A model generated the notes under the pieces. That model saw only the letters and a program-made list of their open reading frames with translations. It searched no databases and was not told the DNA's origin. A program made the position numbers and the translations under genes. From Cellulomonas sp. URHE0023 (GTDB lineage Bacteria > Actinomycetota > Actinomycetes > Actinomycetales > Cellulomonadaceae), in contig NZ_JIAN01000005.1 of the NCBI RefSeq assembly GCF_000688475.1, positions 1,426,001 through 1,490,000 on the forward strand: a stretch of 64,000 nucleotides of DNA, written 5' to 3'. Shown piece by piece: positions 1-8,262 of the stretch. Position 1 is the first letter of the stretch, and each line of letters begins with the position of its first letter.

Positions 1-119
1 ACGATCACGGGCTTGCCCTGCAGGAGGTTCCCCTTGCGACCGTCGGTGGACTCGAAGAGCTCGGCCTGCTTGCGGGCCCACGCGGAGGTGCTCGGGGCGT
101 ACTCACCAGAAAGAGGCAT
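1..119 (-). CDS. Deazaflavin (F420)-dependent nitroreductase-family protein, N-terminal part
   Basis: Only the first 39 codons are inside the window; the gene runs off the left edge. The peptide starts MPLSGEYAPSTSAWARKQ and continues with ESTDGRKG and GKPVIV, the usual opening of the Ddn/DUF385 family of small split-barrel proteins. Family members bind coenzyme F420 and reduce quinones or nitro compounds in the actinobacterial cytoplasm or at the membrane. I infer the function from the N-terminus only, because the F420-binding core lies outside the window. No clear Shine-Dalgarno precedes the ATG at 119. The neighbour at 170-1642 is on the same strand and upstream, so the two could be co-transcribed across about 50 bp. 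Confidence 0.7.
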   Translation of the reverse strand, partial: MPLSGEYAPSTSAWARKQAELFESTDGRKGNLLQGKPVI

Positions 120-169
120 GACCACCGGAACGGCTCCGCGGGCTCTCAGATTCCCCAGGCCGACGAGCC

Positions 170-1642
170 CTACTCGGCTGGCTCGTCGGACGGGACGTGC
201 TCGGTGGTGGTGCGAGGCATGGCGGCCGACGCGACGACCATCGCGACCGCGACGCCGAGGACCACGACGAACGCCAGGGTCACCGCCGAGCCGAACTGCT
301 CCGGCGCCTGCTGAGGGTTCTGCCCGTTCATCTTGGCGTTGACCACGGCGCCGAGGACCGCGACGCCGACGGCGCTGCCCATCGACCGGGAGAACAGGTT
401 GGCACCGGTCACCACCGCCCGGTCACCCCACCCGACGCTGGACTGCGCCGCGATCAGGGTGGGCGACGAGGTCAGGCCCAGACCCGCTCCGACGACGAAG
501 CACGACAGGCCGACGCCGATGACGGTCGGGTCGGTGGACACCCAGACGAGCGCCGCGACGCCGAGGACCGCGATGCACGACCCGACGAGGGCGGTCGCGC
601 GGAACCCGAACCGCAGGTACAGCCGTCCGGACTGGGAGGCGCTGATCGGCCAGCCGATGGTCAGGGCGGCTAGTGCCAGACCTGAGGTCAGGGGTGACAC
701 GTGCAGCAGCGCCTCCAGGAACGACGGCACGTAGGAGGTGAGGCCGATCAGGATCACGCCCACCGCGACGGCGATGAGCGAGGCGGCCAGCAGCAGCCGT
801 CGGGTGAACACCCACAGGGGAAGGACGGGTTCCGCGGCCGTCTTCTCCACACGGACGAACGCCAGGAACAGCACGGTCCCGACGACGAACGCGCCGATGC
901 TCTGCGGTGAGGACCACGCCCACGCGTTGCCACCCTCCAGCAGACCGAGGATCAGCAGGCTCATCGACACGGTGAGCAGCGCGCCGCCGGTCCAGTCGAT
1001 GCGGTGCGGCTTGTGCTCGACCGTCTCGTGCAGGTGCCGGATCAGCAGCCACGCGGCCGCGGCGCACACGGGGACGTTGACGAAGAAGATCCACCGCCAG
1101 ATGCCCAACGACGAGAACACGCCACCGAGGGTCGGCCCGACGACCGACGAGACCGCCCAGACGCTCGCGATGTACCCCTGCACCTTTGCGCGCTCGGCGA
1201 CCGTGTAGATGTCACCGGCGATCGTGATCGCCATGGGCTGCACGGCGCCCGCGCCCAGACCCTGGACGGCCCGGAACGCGATGAGCGCCGGCATGCTCCA
1301 CGCGAACCCGCAGAGGACGGAGCCCGCGAGGAACAGCGCGATGCCGAGCAGCACGACGGGTTTGCGCCCCACCGTGTCGGCGAGCTTGGAGTAGATGGGG
1401 ACGCTCACGGCCTGGGTGAGCAGGTAGATCGAGAACAGCCACGGGAAGCTGCTGAACCCGCCGAGCTCGCCCACGATCGTCGGCACAGCCGTCGCGAGAA
1501 TGGTCGCGTCGATCGCGACCAGGCCGGTGGTGACCATGATCGCGATGAGGATCGGGCCGCGGTCGGAGCGGAACCCGACCCCGGAGGCGGTGGCGGTGCT
1601 GGTCAGGGCGCTCTCCTCGTCGTCGGTCCACCTCAACACCAC
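170..1642 (-). CDS. MFS drug exporter, DHA2 (14-TM, EmrB/QacA-like)
   Basis: A protein of about 490 residues rich in hydrophobic helices, matching the length of the 14-helix DHA2 family of proton-driven exporters in the cytoplasmic membrane. The first helix holds a TTGLVAIDATILATAVPTI segment, the equivalent of the LDxTIVNVALP motif. It is followed by the A-like loop motif around residue 90 (KLADTVGRKPV) and by motif C-like VVGPTLGG near residue 165. The substrate cannot be read from sequence. The start is uncertain: two GTG codons in tandem (1642 and 1639) open the frame and no good ribosome-binding site is visible, so the real start may lie slightly downstream. It is divergent from the hydrolase at 1699, and the promoters would sit in the roughly 55 bp between them. 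Confidence 0.85.
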   Translation of the reverse strand: MVLRWTDDEESALTSTATASGVGFRSDRGPILIAIMVTTGLVAIDATILATAVPTIVGELGGFSSFPWLFSIYLLTQAVSVPIYSKLADTVGRKPVVLLGIALFLAGSVLCGFAWSMPALIAFRAVQGLGAGAVQPMAITIAGDIYTVAERAKVQGYIASVWAVSSVVGPTLGGVFSSLGIWRWIFFVNVPVCAAAAWLLIRHLHETVEHKPHRIDWTGGALLTVSMSLLILGLLEGGNAWAWSSPQSIGAFVVGTVLFLAFVRVEKTAAEPVLPLWVFTRRLLLAASLIAVAVGVILIGLTSYVPSFLEALLHVSPLTSGLALAALTIGWPISASQSGRLYLRFGFRATALVGSCIAVLGVAALVWVSTDPTVIGVGLSCFVVGAGLGLTSSPTLIAAQSSVGWGDRAVVTGANLFSRSMGSAVGVAVLGAVVNAKMNGQNPQQAPEQFGSAVTLAFVVVLGVAVAMVVASAAMPRTTTEHVPSDEPAE

Positions 1643-1685
1643 GCGCGGCGACGCATTCCGGCCGACCGGCTGGTGGACGTCCTCC

Positions 1686-1698
1686 TAGTCTGGTCCGC
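1686..1698 (+). promoter_or_regulatory. Leaderless-type -10 element TAGTCT
   Basis: TAGTCT at 1686-1691 ends exactly 7 nt before the ATG at 1699, and there is no Shine-Dalgarno. In actinobacteria this geometry puts the transcription start on or next to the initiation codon. Confidence 0.5.
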
Positions 1699-2985
1699 AT
1701 GGCGACGGAGTACCCGATGACCGGCTTCCTCGTGCGTGACCACCGGGTGGAGGTGCCGGTCGACTGGTCGGCGCCGGAGCGGTTCGGGTCGATCGAGGTG
1801 TTCGCGCGCGAGCTCGTGGACCCGACCAAGGCGTCTGAGGACCTCCCGCTGCTCGTGTTCCTGCAGGGCGGACCCGGACACGCGGGCCCGCGGCCGCTCG
1901 CCGGCGGATGGACCGCAGGCCTCCTCGAGAGGTTCCGGGTGGTGCTGCTCGACCAGCGCGGCACAGGTCGTTCCTCGCGCGTCGACGGGCACGCGATCGA
2001 GCGTCTCGGTGACGCCGCCACGGCCGCCGAGTACCTCGCGTGCTTCCGGGGCGACGCCATCGTGGCGGACTCCGAGCACGTGCGCGCCACGGTCTTCGGT
2101 GGCCGCAGGTGGGCGACCCTGGGCCAGTCGTACGGCGGCTTCCTCACGCTGACCTACCTGTCGAAGCACCCCGAGGCGCTGACGATGTGCCTGGTCACCG
2201 GTGGTCTGCCGCCCGCGACGGCCACAGCCGCCCAGGTCTACGCGGCCACCTACCGTCGGCAGGTCGCGCGCAACCGGGAGTTCGCACGGCGGTTCCCGGA
2301 CGACGTCGAGACGCTCGGGTCGATCGCGGACGTGCTGGCGGACGGCGACGTCGTGCTGCCCGACGGCGACCCGTTCACGGTCGGGCGACTGCAGATGCTC
2401 GGCATGCCGTTCGGCATGAGCACCGGGCTCGACCAGCTGCACTGGCAGCTCGACACGGCACTCGACCGCGACGGGTCGCTGTCGGCGGGGTTCCTGTCCG
2501 TCGTCGGCCACCAGACCGCGTTCGACGCCGACCCCTTGTACGCGGCACTGCACGAGGCGATCTACCACCAGGGGTCCGTCCCGGGCGGCTGGGCGGCCGC
2601 GCAGGAGCAGGCGAACCGGCCTGCGTTCGCCGCCGACGCGAGGCCGCTCCAGCTCACAGGGGAGGTGATCCTGCCGTGGATGTTCGACGAGATACGCGCG
2701 CTGCGGCCGTTCCGGGGCGCGGTCGACGCGCTCCTCGAGCGGACGGAGTGGCCCCTGCTCTACGACCTGAACCGGTTGGCGTCCAACGAGGTGCCTGTCG
2801 CAGCGGTCCAGTACTACGACGACCCGTACGTCGACCTGGACCTCGCGCTCGCCACCGAGATCGGCAGCTCACAGGTCTGGATCACCAACGAGTACCTGCA
2901 CGACGGGCTGCGCGTGGCAGGCGACGAGATCCTGCCGAAGCTCGTCGACCTGGCCACGGGCAAGGCCGGCGTGACCGGCCGCTGA
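1699..2985 (+). CDS. Alpha/beta hydrolase, proline iminopeptidase-like (family S33)
   Basis: A 428-residue cytoplasmic serine hydrolase. Near residues 55-60 it has QGGPG, the oxyanion-hole motif of prolyl aminopeptidases (HGGPG). DQRGTGRS follows near residue 83, and the nucleophile elbow GQSYGG lies near residue 143 with the catalytic Ser. A C-terminal His in EYLHDGL is in the right place for the triad. The family removes N-terminal proline from peptides; related members hydrolyse other amides or esters, so the substrate is inferred. The ATG at 1699 is preceded by a -10-like hexamer at leaderless distance. A short GC hairpin at 2964-2980 lies inside the 3' end of the gene. The gene converges on the lipoprotein gene ending at 2990 with 4 bp between the stop codons. 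Confidence 0.85.
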   Translation: MATEYPMTGFLVRDHRVEVPVDWSAPERFGSIEVFARELVDPTKASEDLPLLVFLQGGPGHAGPRPLAGGWTAGLLERFRVVLLDQRGTGRSSRVDGHAIERLGDAATAAEYLACFRGDAIVADSEHVRATVFGGRRWATLGQSYGGFLTLTYLSKHPEALTMCLVTGGLPPATATAAQVYAATYRRQVARNREFARRFPDDVETLGSIADVLADGDVVLPDGDPFTVGRLQMLGMPFGMSTGLDQLHWQLDTALDRDGSLSAGFLSVVGHQTAFDADPLYAALHEAIYHQGSVPGGWAAAQEQANRPAFAADARPLQLTGEVILPWMFDEIRALRPFRGAVDALLERTEWPLLYDLNRLASNEVPVAAVQYYDDPYVDLDLALATEIGSSQVWITNEYLHDGLRVAGDEILPKLVDLATGKAGVTGR

Positions 2986-2989
2986 CGCG

Positions 2990-4765
2990 TCAGGGGCGCT
3001 GGCCACCGCCGTCGCCCGCCGGCGGCGGGCCGCCCCGCATACCACCACCCGGGCCGCCCCCCATGCCGGAGACCGCCTCGCCGGCGACGCCGGTCGTCAC
3101 GACCGTCGACCCGTCCGACGACCCCGCCGGGGCGAGACCGCCGACGGTCTCACCGCTGACCGAGCCGCCCGTCGCGGCGGAGTACGTCTGGCCGGACTCC
3201 AGCGATGCAGAGGAGTAGACCACCGAGCTGAACTCCTTGGTGGACTCGAACGCGGCGAGCGCGCTGCCGTCAGCGTCGAGGACGTGGACCACGGTCCCGG
3301 CGGGCTGGGCCGACTCGAAGGTGAACGCCACGAACGACTGCGCAGACGTGTCTGCGGGGGTCATCGCCATACCGGAGGCGCCCGCAGCGAGGATCGTCCC
3401 GCCCGAGACGTCGAAGGTGCTGTCCACGTCGAGAGCGCCGTTCCCGTCATTGGTCGGTCCGTTCACGACGGCCGTCCCGCCGGTCATGGTGAGGAAGCCG
3501 TTGGCGTCGAGGCCGTCGCCGCCGGAGTCCACGACGAGCGTGCCGCCGGTGATCGTGAGGCCGACCGACGCGTCGGCCGAGGCGGCGGCGCCAGGCTGCT
3601 GCTCACCACCGCCACCGTCCGAGGCGTTCACGCCGTCGTCCTGGGTGACCATGCTGACCGAGCCGCCGGAGACCGTGATCAGCGCGGACTCGAGACCCTC
3701 GTAGGCCTGCGTGATGTCGACCGTGCCGTCGGAGATGTCGAGGGTCGCGTCCGCGTGGATGCCGTCGTCGTCCGATGCCAACGTCAGCGTGCCCCCGCTG
3801 ACGGACACCGCGCCCGTCGAGTGGATGGCGTCGTCCGCGGTGTCGACCCAGCTCGTGCCGCCGCCGATCACCACGGACACCTCGGCGCTCAGCCCCTTGG
3901 CGTCCTCGGATGCGGCGTCGCCCGTGGTGACGGACAGCGTGCCGTCGGCCACGATCACGTCCGTCGCGGCCGAGATGCCGTCGTCGCCTGCCGAGATCGT
4001 TACGTCGCCGCCGCCGACCGAGACGTAGCCGAGGGCCGCGTCGTCGACGTTGTCGGACGTGAGCCCGTCGCCACCCGCCGTGACCCGGAGCGTCCCTCCT
4101 TCGACGACCAGGTCGTCCTTGCCGCGGATGCCGTCGTCGACCGCATCTACCGTGATCGTGCCGCTGACGACGACCAGACCGTCCTTGCTGGCGATGCCGT
4201 CGTTCATGTTGCCGTCGACGCTCAGGGAGCCGTCGCCGGTGATCCACAGGTCGGCGGTGCTGAACAGCGCTGCGCTGGCCCCGTCGGTGTCCGCGTAGTC
4301 GGTGGCGTCGGACAGGTGGTTGTCCCCGGTGAGCTGCACCACGACCTGCTGGGCGTCGAGCACCTGCAGCGGTGACGTGGTCGAGGAGATGAGGGAGGCG
4401 TCGTCGAGAACCAGCGTCACGATGCCCTCGTCGGCCGTGTTCACCACGACGCTCCCGTCCGGCAGCGTCCCGGAGATCCGGTACGTCCCGGCCGCGGTGA
4501 TGGTGATCGTGCTGCCGTCCGCCGAGTAACCGTCGCCGCTCGCCGGGTTGCCGAGGTCGATCTCGACCTCGTCACCGGTGGAGGTGGGCGTCTTGGCGGG
4601 AGCCGTGTTGGCGGCCATCGCCTCGGTGACGCTCTGGCCCGCGACGGCGACGGAGGTGCTGCCGTCGCCCGTCGACGGGTCAGCAGCGGCGTCGGCCGCG
4701 GATGAGCAACCGGCCAGCACGGCCGCCACGGCAGCGGCGGAGACGAGGAACGTGGGGTGTCGCAT
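2990..4765 (-). CDS. Secreted lipoprotein with carbohydrate-binding beta-helix (Cthe_2159/DUF4353 type)
   Basis: A 591-residue lipoprotein. Its signal peptide ends in the lipobox VLAGC, so it is probably anchored on the outer face of the membrane. From about residue 70 it consists of imperfect repeats built on patterns such as DGI, GGTLxV and DDGIHA, typical of the right-handed parallel beta-helix of the Cthe_2159 family, described as binding polygalacturonic acid. The C-terminus is a Gly/Pro-rich tail. The ATG at 4765 has AGGAG at proper spacing. It is the third gene of the DUF4956 - VTC polymerase - beta-helix operon and starts 9 bp after the polymerase stop. This association recurs in bacterial VTC clusters, often with CotH. 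The role next to a polyphosphate enzyme is not understood; the family assignment is firm, the ligand is not. Confidence 0.8.
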   Translation of the reverse strand: MRHPTFLVSAAAVAAVLAGCSSAADAAADPSTGDGSTSVAVAGQSVTEAMAANTAPAKTPTSTGDEVEIDLGNPASGDGYSADGSTITITAAGTYRISGTLPDGSVVVNTADEGIVTLVLDDASLISSTTSPLQVLDAQQVVVQLTGDNHLSDATDYADTDGASAALFSTADLWITGDGSLSVDGNMNDGIASKDGLVVVSGTITVDAVDDGIRGKDDLVVEGGTLRVTAGGDGLTSDNVDDAALGYVSVGGGDVTISAGDDGISAATDVIVADGTLSVTTGDAASEDAKGLSAEVSVVIGGGTSWVDTADDAIHSTGAVSVSGGTLTLASDDDGIHADATLDISDGTVDITQAYEGLESALITVSGGSVSMVTQDDGVNASDGGGGEQQPGAAASADASVGLTITGGTLVVDSGGDGLDANGFLTMTGGTAVVNGPTNDGNGALDVDSTFDVSGGTILAAGASGMAMTPADTSAQSFVAFTFESAQPAGTVVHVLDADGSALAAFESTKEFSSVVYSSASLESGQTYSAATGGSVSGETVGGLAPAGSSDGSTVVTTGVAGEAVSGMGGGPGGGMRGGPPPAGDGGGQRP

Positions 4766-4774
4766 GGGAGGCTC

Positions 4775-5515
4775 CTAGCGGGTGACGTGCCGGTCGAGGA
4801 CACGGCGCCACGGGGTCGAGGGGAGGTCGGGGTCGAGGGCAGCCATGCCGGTGCCGTACTTGGAGATCCGTACGGGTCGGTGGCCGTGCCGCCACAGGAG
4901 GCGATCCGTGGAGGAGGGGGTCGAGCCGGTCTTGGTCTCGACGACGACCACGCCCTCGACCGCCCGCGACAGGCCCGAACGTGCTGACGTCCACACCAGG
5001 CCGGTGTCGATCGTCGTCCGGCTGCCGGTGGTCGGCAGGTAGAGCGTCGTGCGTCGGTACGTGCTGGTCAGCGCCGGGGTCAGACCGTCGGGCGAGCCGT
5101 CGAGAACCTCGTCGGCGAACCGCAGACCCTCGTCGGTCAGGATCGAACGGTCCGACGGGTCGTACGGCAGACGGGTCTTGACGGTGCAGCCGCGCGGGCC
5201 ACGGGTCTTGACCTCGACCCAGCACAGGTCCGAGTCGACGTAGGTGCGGGTGCGGACCTTGAACCGTCGCCGTCGGCGCCGGGCGGCCCCGAGGTAGCTG
5301 GCCAGGTCCTCGGTGTCGAAGTAGACGGACTCGTACGCGAAGTCGCGCTCGTCGCCGATCTGCAGGACGCGGGCGCCGCTCTCCATGCCGCGCAGGAGCG
5401 CGTCGAGCGCGGCCTCCGGGATCACGTACTTGCGGTCGAACCGCGTCTGCAGCGAAGCCCGCTCCGTCAGCTCGCCGAGGTCGATCGGGCTCAGGTGGTC
5501 CAGCGCGGCGGTCAT
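4775..5515 (-). CDS. VTC-domain polyphosphate polymerase
   Basis: A 246-residue protein that looks like a stand-alone VTC catalytic domain. In yeast Vtc4 this tunnel-fold domain makes inorganic polyphosphate from ATP using Mn2+. Visible landmarks are TRFDRKYVIP near residue 23, YESVYFDTEDL near 60, the basic stretch RRRRRFKVRTRTY near 80 with WVEVKTRG just after it (the acidic metal ligand and substrate lysine), and VVVETKTG near 200. The ATG at 5515 overlaps the TGA of the DUF4956 gene as ATGA, so the two are translationally coupled. A longer frame reading upstream to 6460 is spurious, because it runs through the coding region of the upstream gene. No SPX or transmembrane domain is fused; the membrane partner is likely the neighbouring DUF4956 protein (inference). 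Confidence 0.85.
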   Translation of the reverse strand: MTAALDHLSPIDLGELTERASLQTRFDRKYVIPEAALDALLRGMESGARVLQIGDERDFAYESVYFDTEDLASYLGAARRRRRRFKVRTRTYVDSDLCWVEVKTRGPRGCTVKTRLPYDPSDRSILTDEGLRFADEVLDGSPDGLTPALTSTYRRTTLYLPTTGSRTTIDTGLVWTSARSGLSRAVEGVVVVETKTGSTPSSTDRLLWRHGHRPVRISKYGTGMAALDPDLPSTPWRRVLDRHVTR

Positions 5516-6144
5516 CGGCCGGCCGGGCGGGTGAGGATCGCGTTGTCGGCGACCCGGTCGTCGCGTCCCGTCCAGCCGGCGCCCGGGACGTTCGGGGCGC
5601 GGTCGGTCAGCTCGTAGCGGACGTCCACCACCGTCGTGTCGTTGACCAGGTCGACCCGCTGCGTGATCACGGTGTGCACCCGCGCCCCGAGCAGCCGGTC
5701 GAGGTGGTCGACGAGTGCGACCTCGTCGGTGATCGCCGAGTCGAGCACCATCGTCTGCTGGCGGTAGCGCCGCAGCATCCGCGGGTGGTCGACGACCGCC
5801 ATCACGCCGACGACCAGGGCCATCAGAGCGGAGGACAGCACGACCGACGTGGCGCCGAGTCCGCCCAGGAGCCCGATCGCGAGCGCCGAGAAGTAGTACG
5901 CGACCTCGTGCTGGCTCAGCTCGGTGGACCGTAGACGGATGATCGACAGGACGCCGAAGAGGCCCAGCCCGACCCCCGCACCGACCGTGCTGTTGGCCAG
6001 TGCCGCGGAGACCGCAACCACCCCGATGTTCACGCCGAGGTAGGCGACGACGAGGTCGCGGCGCCCGTGCCGCGGGAGGTAGACCCCGAACGCGAGGACG
6101 CCGATGGCGAGGAGATCGAGCGCAAGCAGCGCGTACTGAGACAT
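5512..6144 (-). CDS. DUF4956 integral membrane protein (partner of VTC polymerase)
   Basis: A 210-residue protein with about four hydrophobic helices in the first 120 residues, then a soluble C-terminal domain of about 90 residues. The sequence around GLFGVLSIIRLRSTELS, a conserved arginine-rich loop after the second helix, is characteristic of DUF4956 proteins, which recur next to VTC-type polyphosphate polymerases. I chose the ATG at 6144 (MSQYALLALDL) over an upstream one at 6177 because GGAAGG lies at ribosome-binding distance. It is the first gene of the three-gene operon and overlaps the next by 4 nt. It could anchor the polymerase or translocate its product; that is inference. The gene is divergent from the lipoprotein gene at 6319. 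Confidence 0.8.
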   Translation of the reverse strand: MSQYALLALDLLAIGVLAFGVYLPRHGRRDLVVAYLGVNIGVVAVSAALANSTVGAGVGLGLFGVLSIIRLRSTELSQHEVAYYFSALAIGLLGGLGATSVVLSSALMALVVGVMAVVDHPRMLRRYRQQTMVLDSAITDEVALVDHLDRLLGARVHTVITQRVDLVNDTTVVDVRYELTDRAPNVPGAGWTGRDDRVADNAILTRPAGR

Positions 6145-6318
6145 GGGGAGCCTTCCCGTGGTTGGTGAGGGCTCCATTCAGGCGACTCGTGCTGTGTGGT
6201 CCCTGTGGGCAGGCTGAGCCGCGGGCGTGCAGCCTCACACCGGGAATCTCTCCGGGCGGTGGGCGGCTCGTGGGAAAGTACGTCAGTCGTTTCCTGCACC
6301 ACACTCCTGGGGGCTCAC

Positions 6319-7131
6319 ATGCGCATGTCTCGTCGTCTTCTCGTCGTCCCGGTCGCACTGACGCTCGCGGGCTCTCTCGCAGCGTGCGGTGGGGAGTCGT
6401 CGCCGTCGCCGTCGTCGACAGCGGACCAGTCCGCTGCTCAGCAGTCCGTCGAGCCCGCACCCGTCGAGCAGGCGGCGTTCGTGCTCTCGGCCGACAACTT
6501 CGCCGAGCTCGGCGAGCAGGCGTCCGCCGCCAAGTCGTACACGCTGACCACCAGCATCGGCGCCGAGGGTCAGGCGCTCGAGATGTCCGGCGTGGTCAAC
6601 GGCGCTGACGCGCAGATCACCGAGACCGTGCCGGGGCTCGACGCCCCGATCGAGATCCGCCTCGTGGACGGCGTCGTCTACGTCAACCTCGGACCGGCCA
6701 CCGGTGGCCTGTTCTGGCAGGTCGACCCCAACGACACCAACCCGCTAGCCGCGTCGATGTCGGGGGCGACCGAGCAGACCAGCGTCGCCGAGAGCGTCGC
6801 CGCGTTGCAGCCCGCGATCGTGAGCGTGACGCCCGTCGGCGACCCCGAGCAGATCGACGGGGTCTCCGCGCAGGGGTACGAGGTGGTGGTCGACACCACG
6901 AAGGTGACCGGCCCGTCCGGTGCTCAGCTGGCCGAGGCCGAGGCCCAGGGTGTCGATGTACCGGACCAGATCACCTACACGTACTGGGTGGGCACCGACA
7001 AGCTGCCCCGCAAGATGTCGATGGACCTCATGGGCACCACGACCGAGATGCTGTTCTCCAACTGGGGCGGCGCGGTCACGGTCGAGGCGCCCGCAGCCGA
7101 CCAGATCACGACGACGGGTCCGTCGCTCTGA
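6319..7131 (+). CDS. LppX/LprG-like lipoprotein (LolA fold)
   Basis: A 270-residue lipoprotein. Its signal peptide runs from MRMSRRLLVV to the lipobox SLAAC, followed by a Ser/Pro/Ala-rich linker. The rest alternates beta strands with features of the actinobacterial LppX/LprG/LolA-like fold: a repeated YTLTTSI and VVNGADAQI strand pattern early, then VDGVVYVNLG and a C-terminal YTYWVGTDKLPRKM segment. Family members bind lipids or act as envelope carriers or sensors; the ligand is unknown here. I reject the longer frame beginning at 6196, because the signal peptide begins cleanly at 6319 and GGGGG lies just before it. The gene converges on the oxidoreductase ending at 7172 across a shared hairpin. 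Confidence 0.75.
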   Translation: MRMSRRLLVVPVALTLAGSLAACGGESSPSPSSTADQSAAQQSVEPAPVEQAAFVLSADNFAELGEQASAAKSYTLTTSIGAEGQALEMSGVVNGADAQITETVPGLDAPIEIRLVDGVVYVNLGPATGGLFWQVDPNDTNPLAASMSGATEQTSVAESVAALQPAIVSVTPVGDPEQIDGVSAQGYEVVVDTTKVTGPSGAQLAEAEAQGVDVPDQITYTYWVGTDKLPRKMSMDLMGTTTEMLFSNWGGAVTVEAPAADQITTTGPSL

Positions 7132-7147
7132 CCGTGGACCTTCACCT

Positions 7148-7178
7148 GGCCTGAGGGGCGCAGTCAGCTCCTCAGGCC
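7148..7178. terminator. Bidirectional hairpin terminator between convergent genes
   Basis: GGCCTGAGG at 7148-7156 pairs perfectly with CCTCAGGCC at 7170-7178. The stem overlaps the stop codon of the minus-strand gene at 7172, so it can serve both converging transcripts. There is no T-tract, as is usual in high-GC actinobacteria. Confidence 0.6.
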
Positions 7179-8191
7179 GGGGACCAGCCCAGCGCCGGTG
7201 CGACGCTCGTCGCGACGTTCTCCAGGATCCGGCGGCTCATCGCGTGCGTCGCGTTCGCCGGCAGGACGATGTCGAGGCCCGTGGCCTCTGCCAGCGCTAC
7301 GTCCCGGGACAGGCTCGCGACCACCTGGTCCGGGGTGCCGTGATGGGTGGGGCTGAACACGCCGAACCCGTTCGGCGGGCGACCGGTCGCGTCGAACCGT
7401 CCCGCGTACCAGGCGATGTACCCGGCGAACAGGTCGTCGTCCTGCGGCGTGACGCTCGGCAGCACGATGCGGCCCGCCACCGCACGCGGCGTCCGGCCGG
7501 GCACGTCGAACGCGGCCTTGTACGCAAGGATCTGGTCGCGCTGCGTCTCCTCGAACGACCGCCCGTCGTCCTCGCTGTTCAGCGTCGACACCAGCAGGTC
7601 CATCCCCTGCTCGGCGGTGCGCACCGCGGTCGCCCGCGAGCCCGGTCCGTACCAGACGCGGTCGCCAAGACCCGGGCTGTGCGGCCGCACGACGAGTGCC
7701 GTCCCGGGCGGTGCGATTGGGAACCCAGTGTCCGGCGCGACGGCCACGGGTTCCCCCGCGATCGCGGCACGAAGGCGTGCGATCCGGTGCTGGGACTCGT
7801 CGTCGAACGAGCGCTCGGTGGTCCCGTAGACACCGTCCAGGATCTCCGCCGCAGGCTTGATCCCACCCGCGACGCCGAGCTCCAGCCGCCCGCCGGACAG
7901 CAGGTCGACGGTCGCTGCGTCCTCCGCGACCGTGATCGGGTCCGCGTACCGCATGGGCAGCACGGCCGTCCCGAACCGGATGCGGTCCGTCGCCTGCGCG
8001 ATCGCTGCGAACAGTGGGAACGGCGAGGAGAGGAACGGCTCCAGGTGCCGCACGCGCACCCAGCCGGTGTCGTAGCCCAGATCCTCTGCGAACCGGAACA
8101 GGTCGATCGCGTCCTTCAGGGACTGCGCGGCGTCGGCCGGGTCGTCGTAGGGGACGAACGTCAGGAAGCTCAGCTCGAGTCGGGGGCTCAC
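7172..8191 (-). CDS. LLM-class flavin-dependent oxidoreductase (luciferase-like monooxygenase)
   Basis: A 339-residue TIM-barrel type protein of the bacterial luciferase-like family, which uses FMNH2 or F420H2 in the cytoplasm. Supporting segments are LELSFLTF at the start, VRHLEPF near 55, IRFGTAVLPMRYADPITVAEDAATVDLLSGGRLELGVA near 80-115 (quoted in parts: RFGTAVLPMRYADP, then LSGGRLELGVA), and a C-terminal TPDQVVASL helix. The start is the GTG at 8191: the hexamer TACCCT lies exactly 6 nt upstream, a leaderless promoter, and the longer open frame to 9421 is only the shadow of the glycosyltransferase. The substrate cannot be told. Confidence 0.82.
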   Translation of the reverse strand: MSPRLELSFLTFVPYDDPADAAQSLKDAIDLFRFAEDLGYDTGWVRVRHLEPFLSSPFPLFAAIAQATDRIRFGTAVLPMRYADPITVAEDAATVDLLSGGRLELGVAGGIKPAAEILDGVYGTTERSFDDESQHRIARLRAAIAGEPVAVAPDTGFPIAPPGTALVVRPHSPGLGDRVWYGPGSRATAVRTAEQGMDLLVSTLNSEDDGRSFEETQRDQILAYKAAFDVPGRTPRAVAGRIVLPSVTPQDDDLFAGYIAWYAGRFDATGRPPNGFGVFSPTHHGTPDQVVASLSRDVALAEATGLDIVLPANATHAMSRRILENVATSVAPALGWSPA

Positions 8192-8203
8192 GCGCGCAGG
8201 GTA
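8192..8203 (-). promoter_or_regulatory. Leaderless-type -10 element TACCCT
   Basis: On the minus strand TACCCT (8203-8198) lies 6 nt before the GTG at 8191 with no Shine-Dalgarno. This supports both the chosen start and an independent promoter between the two minus-strand genes. Confidence 0.5.
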
Positions 8204-8262
8204 CGGCCAGTGCGCCCTGGAGATCACCTCGGTCCGATGCTGTCTCAGCGTGTGCGCGGCCG

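Noticed and set aside
2964..2980. GGCCGG/CCGGCC hairpin as a terminator
   Set aside because: It lies inside the coding region of the hydrolase and has only six pairs; the convergent gap is 4 bp. Not listed as a feature.
4775..6460. A 561-codon frame covering the VTC gene and the region upstream
   Set aside because: Its first 315 residues are Arg/Pro-rich low-complexity translation of the DUF4956 gene in another frame. The real gene starts at 5515 with an ATGA overlap.
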